NCBI GenBank assembly: GCA_018806915.1
Contig: JAGKQI010000047.1
Location: 1,715,037 to 1,779,036 of the forward strand
Origin: Phytophthora colocasiae
Taxonomy: Eukaryota; Oomycota; Peronosporomycetes; Peronosporales; Peronosporaceae
Length of the DNA stretch: 64,000 nt
Direction of reading: 5' to 3'
Shown here piece by piece: positions 9,035-19,342 of this stretch (position 1 is the first letter of the stretch; each line of letters starts with the position of its first letter). A program made the position numbers and the translations under genes. The notes beneath the pieces were generated by a model. The model did no database searches and was not told the DNA's origin. It was given only the letters and a program-made list of their open reading frames with translations.

Positions 9035-9919
9035 ATGGCTGTAGATAACGTCGCTGTACACAAACCCACGCTTGAAGTTACTGGCAAAGTCACCGCTGGG
9101 AAAGCTGAGGAGGAATTCCGCAACTACAAAGACTCGGATCGACATGCCATGGTCTCACGTCACTACGCACTCATGCGCAAGAACCAGACCGTGGCCTTCC
9201 AGGAGAAGATGCAGACCAAGTACGGCTCCTTCTCCAACACCAAGATGACCATCTGGGAGGCTTTCACGGCGCTCAAAGGCTACGTGGACTCATCCGACCC
9301 CGATTCGTCATTGCCCAACCTCGAGCACATGCTACAGACGGCTGAGGGGATCCGTGCTGCTGGACACCCGGACTGGTTCCAACTCGTCGGTCTGCTGCAC
9401 GACATGGGGAAAATTCAATACCTTTGGGGCCACGCTGAGGACGGCCAGGAAGGAACTGCCGATGGGGACCAGTGGGCTCTTGGTGGCGACACGTGGGTCG
9501 TGGGCTGCAAGATCCCAGACTCGGTCGTCTTCCCGGAGTACAACAGTACCAACCCAGACATGAGCGACTCTCGCTACAACAGCGAATGTGGCATATACGA
9601 GCCTCACTGTGGCTTCAAGAACCTCAAGTTCGCTTGGGGTCACGACGAGTATCTTTACCAGATGCTCAAGTTCAATGAGACGACTATCCCAGAGGAAGGT
9701 CTGGCAATGATCCGCTATCACTCGTGCTACCCATGGCACAACAAGAAGGAGTACAAGCAGTTGATGAGTGAGGATGACGAGGAATTGCTGGACTGGGTAC
9801 TGGAGTTCAACAAGTTCGATCTGTACACGAAGGCGGATGTGCGTCCGGATGTGGAGAAGCTGTGGCCATACTACCAAGACATCATTGACAAGTACCTACC
9901 AGGCTCTTTGTGGTGGTGA
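9035..9919 (+). CDS. MIOX: Inositol oxygenase, copy 2 (plus strand)
   Basis: A 294-residue inositol oxygenase with the same six metal ligands as copy 1 and an essentially identical core. The N-terminus is different (MAVDNVAVHKPTLEV against MAADKPTLEV) and the end is LPGSLWW instead of LPGKLCW. The frame is open upstream to about 8885, but a core promoter at 8975 and the ATG at 9035 make 9035 the likely start. Upstream sequences of the two copies look unrelated, so regulation may differ while the enzyme stays the same. Both would feed glucuronate production from inositol. Confidence 0.94.
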   Translation: MAVDNVAVHKPTLEVTGKVTAGKAEEEFRNYKDSDRHAMVSRHYALMRKNQTVAFQEKMQTKYGSFSNTKMTIWEAFTALKGYVDSSDPDSSLPNLEHMLQTAEGIRAAGHPDWFQLVGLLHDMGKIQYLWGHAEDGQEGTADGDQWALGGDTWVVGCKIPDSVVFPEYNSTNPDMSDSRYNSECGIYEPHCGFKNLKFAWGHDEYLYQMLKFNETTIPEEGLAMIRYHSCYPWHNKKEYKQLMSEDDEELLDWVLEFNKFDLYTKADVRPDVEKLWPYYQDIIDKYLPGSLWW

Positions 9920-10108
9920 GGTAAGTTTGAATCTGTTAGTATTGGACATGTTCCATATTGGTAGTCGGCAAAATGGACTAAGATTATATACAAATGATAT
10001 ATATTGTGGGGACTGAAAGCTTCCAGCGGCTTAGCTCCATCCAGTTGTTGTTGCTGTACACGTTGACTTGATGTGAGCTCACGCATATGTACAATATTTA
10101 CTTTCTTG

Positions 10109-11224
10109 TTAATACAGTGGTTGGCGTTCAGTTTTGGTCGGTGCGTTCATGTAGAGCTCGTAGAGGTCTGCGCGTTTGCGCAGGTGCTCCTGCATGGGGC
10201 CCAGCAGGCGCTTGAAAGTAGCTCGATCCAACACAAGCAGCTTGGTCTTCCGCATGGCTGTGACGGTCGCTTGACGCACGTCGTCGTGGATGAGCGCGAG
10301 CTCTCCGAAGAAATCTCCAGCTCCCAGTCTTGCCGATACTTCCTCTCCTCCACGTGTGCACTTGACCTCTCCGTCTGCAATAATATAGAAGTCGTCTCCT
10401 CTGGAGCCTTCGGTCAAGATGATATCTCCTGACTCGACAAATTGTACGCGCAAGGCGTCGGCCACCGTCATCTTCTCGTAGCTGGACAATGTCGAAAAGA
10501 TGGGCACCTGGCCTAAGAAGTCCAGATACAACGCTCTCTGCTGCATGGTAGTGGCCATAAGCACCCTCTTAAACGTCACTCGATCCAATGACCAGCATTC
10601 CACAGGTGTCTTCGCTCTCACTGTAGCAGCTCGGGGTGAATCGTACAACAACGCCAATTCACCGAAGAAATTCCGTTGTGAGGTGGCACACACTTCTCCA
10701 GCCACTCGGTCGTTCACCAGTACGTCACAGACGCCACTGTCCAAGATGAAGAACCTATCTCCTCCGACATCTCCCTGTGTCACAACATCCACTCCAGCGT
10801 CTACTGCGACGTACTTCATCGCGTCCACCAGCACCTGCAGCGTGTCTTCCGGTATATTCGCAAAGAGCAAATTGCGCCGCACAGAACGACGGATACTTTC
10901 CGCGTCTTGTGCGCTTTTAGGGTTTACAGGGGGTGTCCATTGCTCATTCGGTGGTGGGACGAAAGATGAGACCACGGAGCGGCGATGTGTGCTCGCTGCA
11001 CCGCCCAGACGCGCCGCAATCGCACCGAAATCCACAGAATACTCGTCGCTGTCACTGTTTGACGACGGAGCGTCCTCTTCCTCCGTCTCGTCGTCCTCTG
11101 ACTCCGCATTTTTACAGTCTGCGCGGTGCGTTTTCAGCCGCTTCTTCTTGGCTGCCAGCTCCTCGTCGGCAGCTCGGGCCTTGCTGTCCGCCGGGACGTG
11201 CTTGTCGTCGCAATCCTTGGGCAT
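10109..11224 (-). CDS. cAMP-dependent protein kinase regulatory subunit
   Basis: 371 residues from the ATG at 11224. Two cyclic-nucleotide-binding domains follow a disordered acidic N-terminus. Their phosphate-binding cassettes are FGELALLYDSPRAATV (about 187-202) and FGELALIHDDVRQATV (about 306-321), each with the conserved Glu and Arg of PKA regulatory subunits. The inhibitor site is THRRSVVSS (about 79-87): the residue at the phospho-acceptor place after RRx is Val, so it would be a pseudosubstrate, not a phosphorylated substrate. No N-terminal dimerisation helix is recognised. The frame stays open upstream of this ATG through a Lys/Arg-rich stretch to 11346 and could join a small exon at 11406-11427 through a 59-base intron (11347-11405), giving 419 residues. 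The shorter form is listed because it needs no assumption. Confidence 0.85.
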   Translation of the reverse strand: MPKDCDDKHVPADSKARAADEELAAKKKRLKTHRADCKNAESEDDETEEEDAPSSNSDSDEYSVDFGAIAARLGGAASTHRRSVVSSFVPPPNEQWTPPVNPKSAQDAESIRRSVRRNLLFANIPEDTLQVLVDAMKYVAVDAGVDVVTQGDVGGDRFFILDSGVCDVLVNDRVAGEVCATSQRNFFGELALLYDSPRAATVRAKTPVECWSLDRVTFKRVLMATTMQQRALYLDFLGQVPIFSTLSSYEKMTVADALRVQFVESGDIILTEGSRGDDFYIIADGEVKCTRGGEEVSARLGAGDFFGELALIHDDVRQATVTAMRKTKLLVLDRATFKRLLGPMQEHLRKRADLYELYMNAPTKTERQPLY

Positions 11225-11541
11225 TTTCCTTACTGATGAGCCTCTTGTTCTTGATGGGGGAAGCACGAATGACCTTCCTCCCTTCGCCGGTCGCGACGCT
11301 TTGCGCTTCTTGTTCTTCTTCTTCTTGTCGCAGATTTTCAGATCTTCTTAGTCTATAATGAAACCAAGTGAGTTTTGGTGGGCTCTGATACCCCGGCGAT
11401 CTTACCGCTGGCGTGGTGGCGTTTCATTAGCCTATCAGAACGCGAGAATTTTAGGAAAAGAATATTGCACGCTGATTGGACAGTTTGCGAGGCGATGTTG
11501 AAGCTAACCAGGATGAACATTGGAACAGAACTCCAAGCAAG

Positions 11542-11559
11542 CAGTGATGGCAATAAAAA
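11542..11559 (+). repeat. Left terminal inverted repeat of hAT-1
   Basis: CAGTGATGGCAATAAAAA, preceded by CAAGCAAG. It pairs exactly with 15850-15867. Confidence 0.88.
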
Positions 11560-11771
11560 CTTTTAAAAGTTTTTATCGAAAATAAAAAAGTTGAAAAAAA
11601 GTTTTTATTCTTTTTTCATTTAAGTGCGATTTGACGTATCTGTAAATTTGTATAGCCAAAAAGGATCATATTACAAGGCACAGCGCTCTATTCAGTCGTA
11701 TTGTGTAGTACAATGCTGAGTAAACAGATCTCGTCTCGCTTAGATCACAAGGCTAGTGCAGAATCTTCAAT

Positions 11772-14075
11772 ATGGGGAGAAAGCGAGATCCAGTGCGCGC
11801 AAACTTCCGGAATACAAGAGAGCCATGCAACCAGCACGGGTCGTACTATCATCATTGTCTACACTGCGCCCACGAGAAAGAAACTCTAACGAAGAGAGAT
11901 GCAGAGGCAGGTGCTGCTTTTGAGCTCAAGAAGATTTACGGTAATGTTGACGCAATGCGAAAGCATATTGCGAGTTGCCCATTCACTCCAGAAGCGCGCA
12001 TGTCACGAATTGCTTCGGTTTCTCCAGGCAAGATCTTTCAAACCTCTCAAACGGCTTCATCGGCTCATCCTGAAGACCCGCTGACGCGATCGGAAATTGA
12101 CCGCAAGCTGAGACTACTCCTTGAGCTTCAAGCTGAAAACAATATTGCGGATTCATTCATTGAGAACGACTCTACCCTGCGACTTATTAAAGACTTTGAG
12201 CCCCGACTTCTTGACCACTTGCCGTCACGACGAACGTTTGGCGGACCTTTCCTACAAAAGTATGCTAAGAAGGTGATCGAGGCTGAATCTGAAAAGATTA
12301 TGGATCTTCAGCACAAATCAGGAGGACGCATGAATTTGCTGAGTGATGTGTGGCAAAACATTTCCAAGAAGCATTTGCTAGGGGCACAGCTTGGGCTTTT
12401 TGGATCCGTCGCTACGCTTGGTTTATTTCCTACGAGTTCTCGCCACGATGGATTGGAGTTAGCATCTCAAACGGAAAATTTAATGGAGAAGGCTGAGCTA
12501 AAAGGGTGGTACATCGGTGGGGTAGTCACGGACGACGCTGGTCAATGTCGCCGCTGCCGAAAAATTTTGGCACCGCGATGGCCAAAAGTTGTATTCCTGA
12601 AGTGCTTTGCACATGATATGAACAACCTGATGAAAAGTATTCTCAGAATTGATTCATTTCGGCAGGTTTCTGCTCAAGCTCAAGCTCTGGTGAAATTCCT
12701 AAATGCTTCTTCGTCAAAATGGCTGCCCCGTGTACAAGCAGAAATGGAACAGACGTATGGAGGGTCATGGCAATTTAAGACGCTATGCCCAACGCGGTGG
12801 AACTCAATGCAAGGGTGCTTCGCTTCACTTCTTCGAGTGAAAACTGCAATGCAAGTCTTCGCGGTTAAATATCGTGACGATCCTGATTTCAATTCGACTC
12901 TACGTGTATTAGAAGATCCTGCATTTTGGACATTGTTGAAGGCCGCAGAGCAAGTAGTGAACCCAATATGCTTCGCTTCGTTTAAGCTCCAAAGTGATGA
13001 AAACACGCTTGCCGATGTGGTAGTCGTTTTCCGCGATCTTTACGACAAGTACAGCACCAGCCTTTACCGCGATGATCTTTTGAGATTGATTGAACCAAGG
13101 TGGGCGGGCAGCCACTATTCATGCTTGCACTCTACCTACATCCAGGCTATTACAAGAACGCGGCGCAATTAGTAGACACAAACGTATCTGCCGTCGAAGT
13201 ATTTGTGAAATTGCGGAGTACAACTACAGACGACTTCCCAATGACGACCCTGTCACGATTGCTGGGCAGCTAGATGACTGGCCGAACGGCTCATACACGA
13301 GTAAGGAGCTGATGCATTTTGAAACCAGTTCTTTACACTCCTTTAGCAGCGTTTTGGCGTCATCTGAAGAACAACAACCCGACTCATTACCTCCCAAAGC
13401 TAGCGCTGACTATACTCGCTGTTTCCGTGAATACAGCAACCTGTGAAGCGGTATTTTTCGGAGCTGGCGCTAATTCACACTTCGCTTCGCAACAGGATGG
13501 ACGCAGAGAAGGCAAGGAATTGGGCAGCAATAAGGAAAACCTTGCGGGAAAAGTCATCGAAAAAGGTCGAGGTAAAGCCACCAGCAAAGCGAATGACGTT
13601 TACCAACGAATTCGCCAAGGTATCAGCGTTCAGCACGCCAGATCGCCGAAGCTCAAGCTCTCGGGGTTCGTCACCGTTTACACCAGCTCAGAACCGGCCA
13701 GCGATGAATCAGGACTCTGCTAGAGATGATGAAGAAGACGACTTCCAGGTTGACGATGTCGTTACCTACTGGGATACAGTATTATCTGCAATGGAAGAAG
13801 GAGACGACAGTGAACTGCACGCCTTACTCAATATGGTAGACGCCATACATCGTGAAGAAGCTGGTCTGGTTGTCGACGAGGAAGAAAAGACTGAGGAGGA
13901 AGAGGAAGATACGCGCCCAATCGACCGTATGCCATTTCCTGATCACGACGATAAAACATTTCCACAGGAGAATATTTCGTTGCGTAGCCTACGCGGACGG
14001 AAGGTGTCGCTCGGTCGGCTGCGCACACAGGAAAAAATTAGTACGCACCGCCGACTCGATTTCACAAACTTGTAA
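11772..14075 (+). pseudogene. Broken hAT transposase of hAT-1
   Basis: The first frame (11772-13172) gives 466 residues: a Cys/His-rich N-terminal segment (NQHGSYYHHCLHCAHEKE, then MRKHIASCPF, BED-like), then a hAT catalytic region (NLLSDVWQN, VTDDAGQCRR). At about 13115-13130 the frame shifts: LALYLHPGYYKNAAQLV, expected in hAT proteins, continues in another frame to a stop at 13273. Further shifts put the C-terminal dimerisation motif in two frames: FWRHLKNNNPTHYLPKLA then ILAVSVNTATCE up to about 13447, and RYFSELALIHTSLRNRMDAE from about 13446. The tail to 14075 is acidic. At least three frameshifts are needed, so it is not functional as read. Confidence 0.85.
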
Positions 14076-14269
14076 GTGAATATACTTGTTTCATATGCAC
14101 ATTTATCTTGTCAGTGTACTTGCCGTTCGAAATCTGCGTTGCCACTGACTCGACGATGGTCGCAGCCGTATCACGCGGAGGTGACTGCTGACATGCATCT
14201 GCTCTAGCCACTAGTCAGCTCTAGGACAAAATGCGATACGGGTGAAGTCGTAGAGGCAGCATCTCGGAG

Positions 14270-15700
14270 ACATCCACGGTGTGATGTTGTCGTCGTTCAA
14301 GTGACCTCCTTCAGAAAGACGCAGATCTGCTGTTGATATACTCGACCACGTTCTGCAGGATCCCTAATAGCACTTCCCAATCGTGGAAGTCATGCATGTA
14401 CACAAAATAAGATTGGCCTTCAGCAGCATGATGCCCTTAAAAGGGTCCCGACACGAGACCAGCGTCTCCAGAAGGCTCATAAGCGATTGTTCGTGTAGTT
14501 TACGCGTCAAACGCAGCCAATTCTCCTTCTCAAGATCCCACCACCAAGTTTCATTACTTCGTCACGCAGCATCTGGTTAACGAGCGAGAAACTCTCATCA
14601 ATTTTCTTTTCTTAGGCTCAGAGGTAGTACGACAATGATCCCCAAAGCGAGCCACTGTTACCACTCTGGCCGTGGATTCCGTACGCTGTACCTTGGCTGG
14701 ATTGCATCAGTGCTTCATTCTACTACGAACAGCAGTTTGACGCTCTGCTTGGCGTCGAGAACGCTCTCGCGTCTCTCCAGACAGGCCAGTTCAAGTTTGA
14801 CCTCTTCCAGGCGATAACTTAAGCGGGGATGGAGCGTGAGGCGACAAACCGCCCTGCCGATGTCGGAGGTAACGGCACACCACGAGAGTCCACAAAGTCA
14901 TCAATCTCCACCAGGGACGTGGGAACGGCATCCAACTCGTTGAACCTCAGCATACCCTCCACGACATTCGACCAACCCTTGCGAAAATACTCGTTCGTGT
15001 TCTGAACGAACTGGAACAGCAACTTGAAAGACAACAGAGCACGACGAGTTATCGCTCCTTGCACTAAATCTTCGTCAATTGACCCTTCAACGTGCTGTGG
15101 AGCTGCCAAGACCTCAATCTCCGATCCATCATCTTGTCGCCAAACAATTCGTTCTCCGACGATTTCCGATGATCCTTTCTCAAATGGAGAATTAGAGCGC
15201 TTCAATACATTGCTGATACTCGGCGGGACGTATACCTTCTCTCCACTCAAGATTCCGTGAGCAAACGTGAAGAAAAACGAGGCTAGAGACCCCATAATAT
15301 TGTTGAACTCGTCACTCATATCATAGCACAGCATGATCTTGGCACTATTGTTCAGCCCCTCTAATGGCCGCTTCATGTTGGTCAGGTCGCAGGTTTTTCA
15401 AACGCCAGCAGAATGCTCTTGATAGTGCTCCCCGAGATCAAATTGAACATATCCTTCTCATACAGACCCGCCCGTAGCCTGAGGATGCTTGTGTTTGAAG
15501 TGAAACTAGCGCCGACCACATTCTCCGAGCGCTTCAAAACGCCATCCCACTGCATTGAGTCGAAGAAGGAGATTACATGAAGTCGGACACGTCGCGTTGC
15601 ATCTGGATTCACATGGTTGACAGCCAGCAGACCGACAATTAGAGCGAACGTGGTGGTGAACTCGAAGTACATGATAGACTTGAGAGCCAAACGCCAGGAA
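14270..15700 (-). pseudogene. Captured fragment of a GBF1-type ARF guanine-nucleotide exchange factor
   Basis: Read on the minus strand, this resembles the region C-terminal to the Sec7 domain in GBF1/GNOM-family large ARF-GEFs. In order: EKDMFNLISGSTIKSILLAFE, a one-base frame break near 15385, NMKRPLEGLNNSAKIM, YDMSDEFNNIMGSLASFF, then WSNVVEGMLRFNELDAVP followed by VEIDDFVDSRG (the family has W-x-N-[IV] ... M-V-E-V-E-D-F-V here). After a stop near 14820 come traces SGNSGSLWGSLSYYL, LLETLVSCRDPFKGI and HDFHDWEVLLGILQNVVEY in other frames. No Sec7 domain is present, so no exchange activity. It lies between the transposase and the right inverted repeat, so it moved with, or was captured by, the element. 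Confidence 0.7.
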
Positions 15701-15849
15701 CTTAGGCCATTATTTGGGTTGCAACAGTATTTTGGTAAATCGATTTGACGGGGTTCATTCGATAAAAAAGTATAAAAACTTTTAAATCGAAAAAATAAAA
15801 AAGTTTTTTATTTTTATTTTTATTTTAATTTGATAAAAAAGGTTCCATA

Positions 15850-15867
15850 TTTTTATTGCCATCACTG
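15850..15867 (-). repeat. Right terminal inverted repeat of hAT-1
   Basis: Exact complement of 11542-11559, followed by AAGCAAGA, seven bases of which match the left flank. Confidence 0.88.
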
Positions 15868-16511
15868 AAGCAAGAGCGTTTCCGAGGCAAACAGAGGAGC
15901 AGAATGAAGCAATTATAACTGTTTAGATGATTGACAGTAGAGAGGCACGGACCTGTTCGAAGAAGCACCGTGGCGTTCTGGTGTCGCCACCCGTGGCGTG
16001 CCTCGGCAGATGAGTCTGTCCTGGTGACTTGTCTGCACACTGCTTGAAGCACATTTGCCGACGATTCGTGCAGTGCAGGCTACACTGTAGGCTACACTTC
16101 ATCGTGAAGTTCACGCGCAAAATGAACAGCAAATGGGAAGGAAATACGTGTAGTAGTAAAAGAACCACAACCTTCCTCCTTCATTGAATGAACTACTGCA
16201 CAGCTAAATGGTCGTGTAAAAAGGATTTAGACAAGATACCCGAAGCCATAACTGTAGTGACTGCTCCAGAACATTATACTGATCAGCGTGGCTATAAAGA
16301 ACGCACTGACAAACACCAATTGATGACTGCGTTGAAACCTGAAAGGAGAATAAAATATGATATGAAATATGGCTACATTTTGCATTGATTCCCTCCCAAT
16401 ACCGATTCGTACTTAACCAATCACTCTCCTCGAAGAAAAACTTGGTGAGGCCAACAGTTAACGCCAAGCGTCAGCAGCTCCCAAGCGCTCGCTCGCTCGC
16501 TCCAGGCCGCC
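15868..16511. other. Intergenic region before the ubiquitin protease
   Basis: About 640 bases. Only a (CGCT)n run at 16488-16502 close to the start codon was noted. No gene seen. Confidence 0.4.
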
Positions 16512-19092
16512 ATGGGAGGCGAGAAGAGCTGCCGCCACGTGGGTCAGGCCGTGCGGTTAAGCGAGTTCCGTCGTGAGCTGAAGAAGCGCTCGCATCTTCT
16601 CTGTGAGGTGCGTTCTACGTCCCTCTAACTTCTATTTAACTTCTTAACGAATTAACCGATATGCAATCAATTTCTTTCCTTGAAGGGGTGTAATGCTTCT
16701 ACCAGCCTCAATGAAGCTCTACAGAGCTGGGAGAAGCATGAAGAAGCTACAGACCTGCTCATATGTGTAACCTGCGGCTTCATTGGCTGTTTCAGCGACG
16801 GCCACTTCAGTCTTCACCTTCAGGCTCATCCTAAACACTTTGTAGGACTGCAATTAGCCTCCAAGACCTTCTGGTGCGAGCCCTGCAACATGGACATCCC
16901 CATTAATGTCCGTCCTAAAGTGGAGAACGCCCGACAGGACTTCTGCGACGCTGTGTCCGAGCTCGCAGCCAAGAAAAGAAGGCAATTGCGCAACCAGATC
17001 CGCGTCCCTGCAGCTCCACAGACTGCAATGTCCCCTATTCAGACACCCAATGGATCAGTTACTAACTTGGTGGATCTGGACGCTCATGCGGACACTCCAC
17101 CGGTGCCCAGAGGAGCTTTAACGCTGGAAACGAAGACCAGAGAGGCTGTTAATGGAGATACAGACCAGGGACAGAGTAACGGGGTGGCGTTGTTGAATAT
17201 GCCTCTTCAAACCAAAGCGAGAGAGGATAAAATGCGACGCCGGATGATGAAAACGGCCATGAAGAGAGAACCAATGCAAGAGATTAGTATCCCTTCGACG
17301 GATAATGCAGAGGCAAGTGGAGAACTGCCCAATACGGTGCTGGGCTTTACGAATTTAGGCAACACGTGCTACTTCAACGCGTCAATGCAGGCGCTGCTTA
17401 CTGCTACGCATTATTTTCCTGAACATACTCATATAGAGGACGTGTTGGAGACCAAGAACGCACCGATCACCAAGACTTTCACGTACGTTGATACTGAGGT
17501 TGGTTAAGGGGGATAAAGCTAATGGAGTTTTGCTGGTTGGCTATAGGATGCTGCACGAGACTGTTAAGAAGCGCGCACGAAAGGCTTTGTCGGGGGAATC
17601 TTCATATGAACGACGTGGTAGAAGCAAAAGCGGGCGGTCGCGCTCAGGTTCGTCTTCAGTGCTGACTGTAGCGCCGCTGCTTAAAGAAATGCGTACCAAG
17701 TTCTCGCAATTCAGAGGGCACTACCAGCAGGACGCTCATGAGCTTTTTACCAGCTTCTTGTGGGCTATCGACGAGGAGATGGATCCTCCTTTACCACCCT
17801 CCAAAGAATCAACCCCTAACGACAGCGTCACCACCAGTAGTGTCAGTACTGCGAACTCATCAGAGCTTCTAGATGATGATGAGGACTCCCGTCGTAACGG
17901 AACGTTCGATGACGACACAACGGATGGAGAGCAGACAGAAGAGGGCGAGCAGGAGACTGAGGAAGACGGCAGTGAGAGCGACGCTGACAACGCCGAGCAG
18001 GAGGAGACAAAACAGATTTTTGTAAAGACGGAGACGGGAGAGACCATCTCGATGCAGGTGCCCAAGAGCGCTACAGTGAAGGAAGTGCAGCATTTGTTAG
18101 CCAAACGGCTGAATCTCAACGAAGAGGACATGATGCTGGACGCTTCCAAGGTAGAAACCCGCGCGACGCTTTCATCCCGACCATCGGCTGTTCTTCACGC
18201 CCGAGCCGAGAAGCGGAAGATGTATTCGCGCCTGAATTTCACGCGGAATTTGTTCGGTGGAGCGCTCACCACTGCTGTGACGTGTAAATCGTGCGGAAAG
18301 CGAACGGAGATCGTGGAGGATGCGTTCCATCTTAGTGTTTCTGTCCCTGATGGGCGCCACCGTGACCTGACGACTACAGACTGTCTGGATAACTTCGTGA
18401 GCGAGACGCAGCTGCTAGTGGAGGCCAACAACGGCTATGATTGCGAGAAATGTTCGCGCCAGCCTAAGATACGCAGTGCTGCAGGTCGGTTCATCCGGAA
18501 GAAACGTCTTGGATCAAACGCAGAGCCAGAGATGGAGGTTGTGCTTCGCGACGCATCCATGCAGCTATTCGTATCAGCGCTGCCTCGTGTCCTCGTAGTG
18601 CACATTAAGCGCCTGGCCCGCTCCCGGAAGATCACGCAGCATATCAGCTTCGATGAGAAGCTGGATATGACGTCGTACGTTAGTGAGACGCTTCGTCAAG
18701 GTGGAGGGGACGCCAAGAAGCACTCACTTTGTTATGAGCTTATTGCAGTCGTGGTGCACATGGGAAACAAGCGTTCGGGTCACTACGTCGCGTACGTCAG
18801 CCGCTCCCGCCGACGTGAAGCTCTCTTACTGGCTCGTGCCCGCAGTCGCCTTGCATCGGAAGAAGCTGCTGCGATCCCAGAGGTTACAACACCCAAGAAT
18901 GGCGAGGGTCCATCGCGAACGTGGTACTATGTGTCGGACACCGTCGTCAAGCGTGTGTCTTTCGAACAGGTACTCCAGTGCGAAGCGTATATGCTTTTCT
19001 ACCAACGCCGACCGAAAGCTTCAAGTAAAACGACTCCAGCTACTTCCCCGACAGCTGAGACGGAGCGATCGCCGTCGGAAACGACACTGTGA
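16512..19092 (+). CDS. Ubiquitin carboxyl-terminal hydrolase with ZnF-UBP domain and ubiquitin-like insert (USP16/45-like)
   Basis: Three exons, 16512-16607, 16686-17482 and 17547-19092, give 812 residues. Introns of 78 bases (GTGCGT...GAAG) and 64 bases (GTACGT...ATAG) restore one frame; without the second, the USP domain breaks. Residues 7-90 form a ZnF-UBP: CRH at 7-9, LLCEGC across the first splice, then CVTCGFIGC and a His-rich HFSLHLQAHPKHF. The Cys box is LGFTNLGNTCYFNASMQALL with catalytic Cys260. The His box is KRSGHYVAYV, His710, followed by WYYVSDTVVKRV and EAYMLFYQRR. A QQDAHELFTSFLW motif and CKSC/CEKC zinc-ribbon pairs are present. About residues 453-525 read like ubiquitin itself (IFVKTETGETISMQVPKSAT). 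Deubiquitinase; histone H2A would be the guess from USP16 kinship. Confidence 0.9.
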
Positions 19093-19342
19093 AGATGATC
19101 AGAGCCAGACCTCGCTTGTCCGAGTATGAGGGCATGCTCAAGGTATAAGGCTATTCAATAGACCATGATGACAGAGAGTTGTGTGTGTTTCTAGGCACAA
19201 GAGCGATAGTGGCATGCAGAGTAAGGTTTGTGATGCTTTTTGGCAAATGCTAACCTGTTTTCAGTCTACAGGTAAAGCGTTTCAGTATTTTATTAGCTCC
19301 AGTCAGGGTCTTTTCAAGGAAATAGCCAGCTTTTAAGCTGAT

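Larger units (their letters stand above)
11542..15867. mobile_element. hAT-type DNA transposon (hAT-1) with captured ARF-GEF fragment
   Basis: A 4.33-kb element bounded by perfect 18-base terminal inverted repeats: CAGTGATGGCAATAAAAA at 11542-11559 and its complement at 15850-15867. The flanks share AAGCAAG (11535-11541 and 15868-15874), seven matching bases where hAT elements make an eight-base duplication, so it may be an eight-base duplication with one base changed. Both ends have AT-rich subterminal DNA with repeated AAAACTTTT-type strings. Inside are a broken hAT transposase on the plus strand and an antisense host gene fragment. The element sits just upstream of the PKA regulatory subunit gene. 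Confidence 0.88.

Noticed and set aside
13443..14075. Separate acidic host gene
   Set aside because: Its start continues the hAT dimerisation motif (SELALIHTSLRNRM) after a frameshift and it lies inside the hAT-1 ends.
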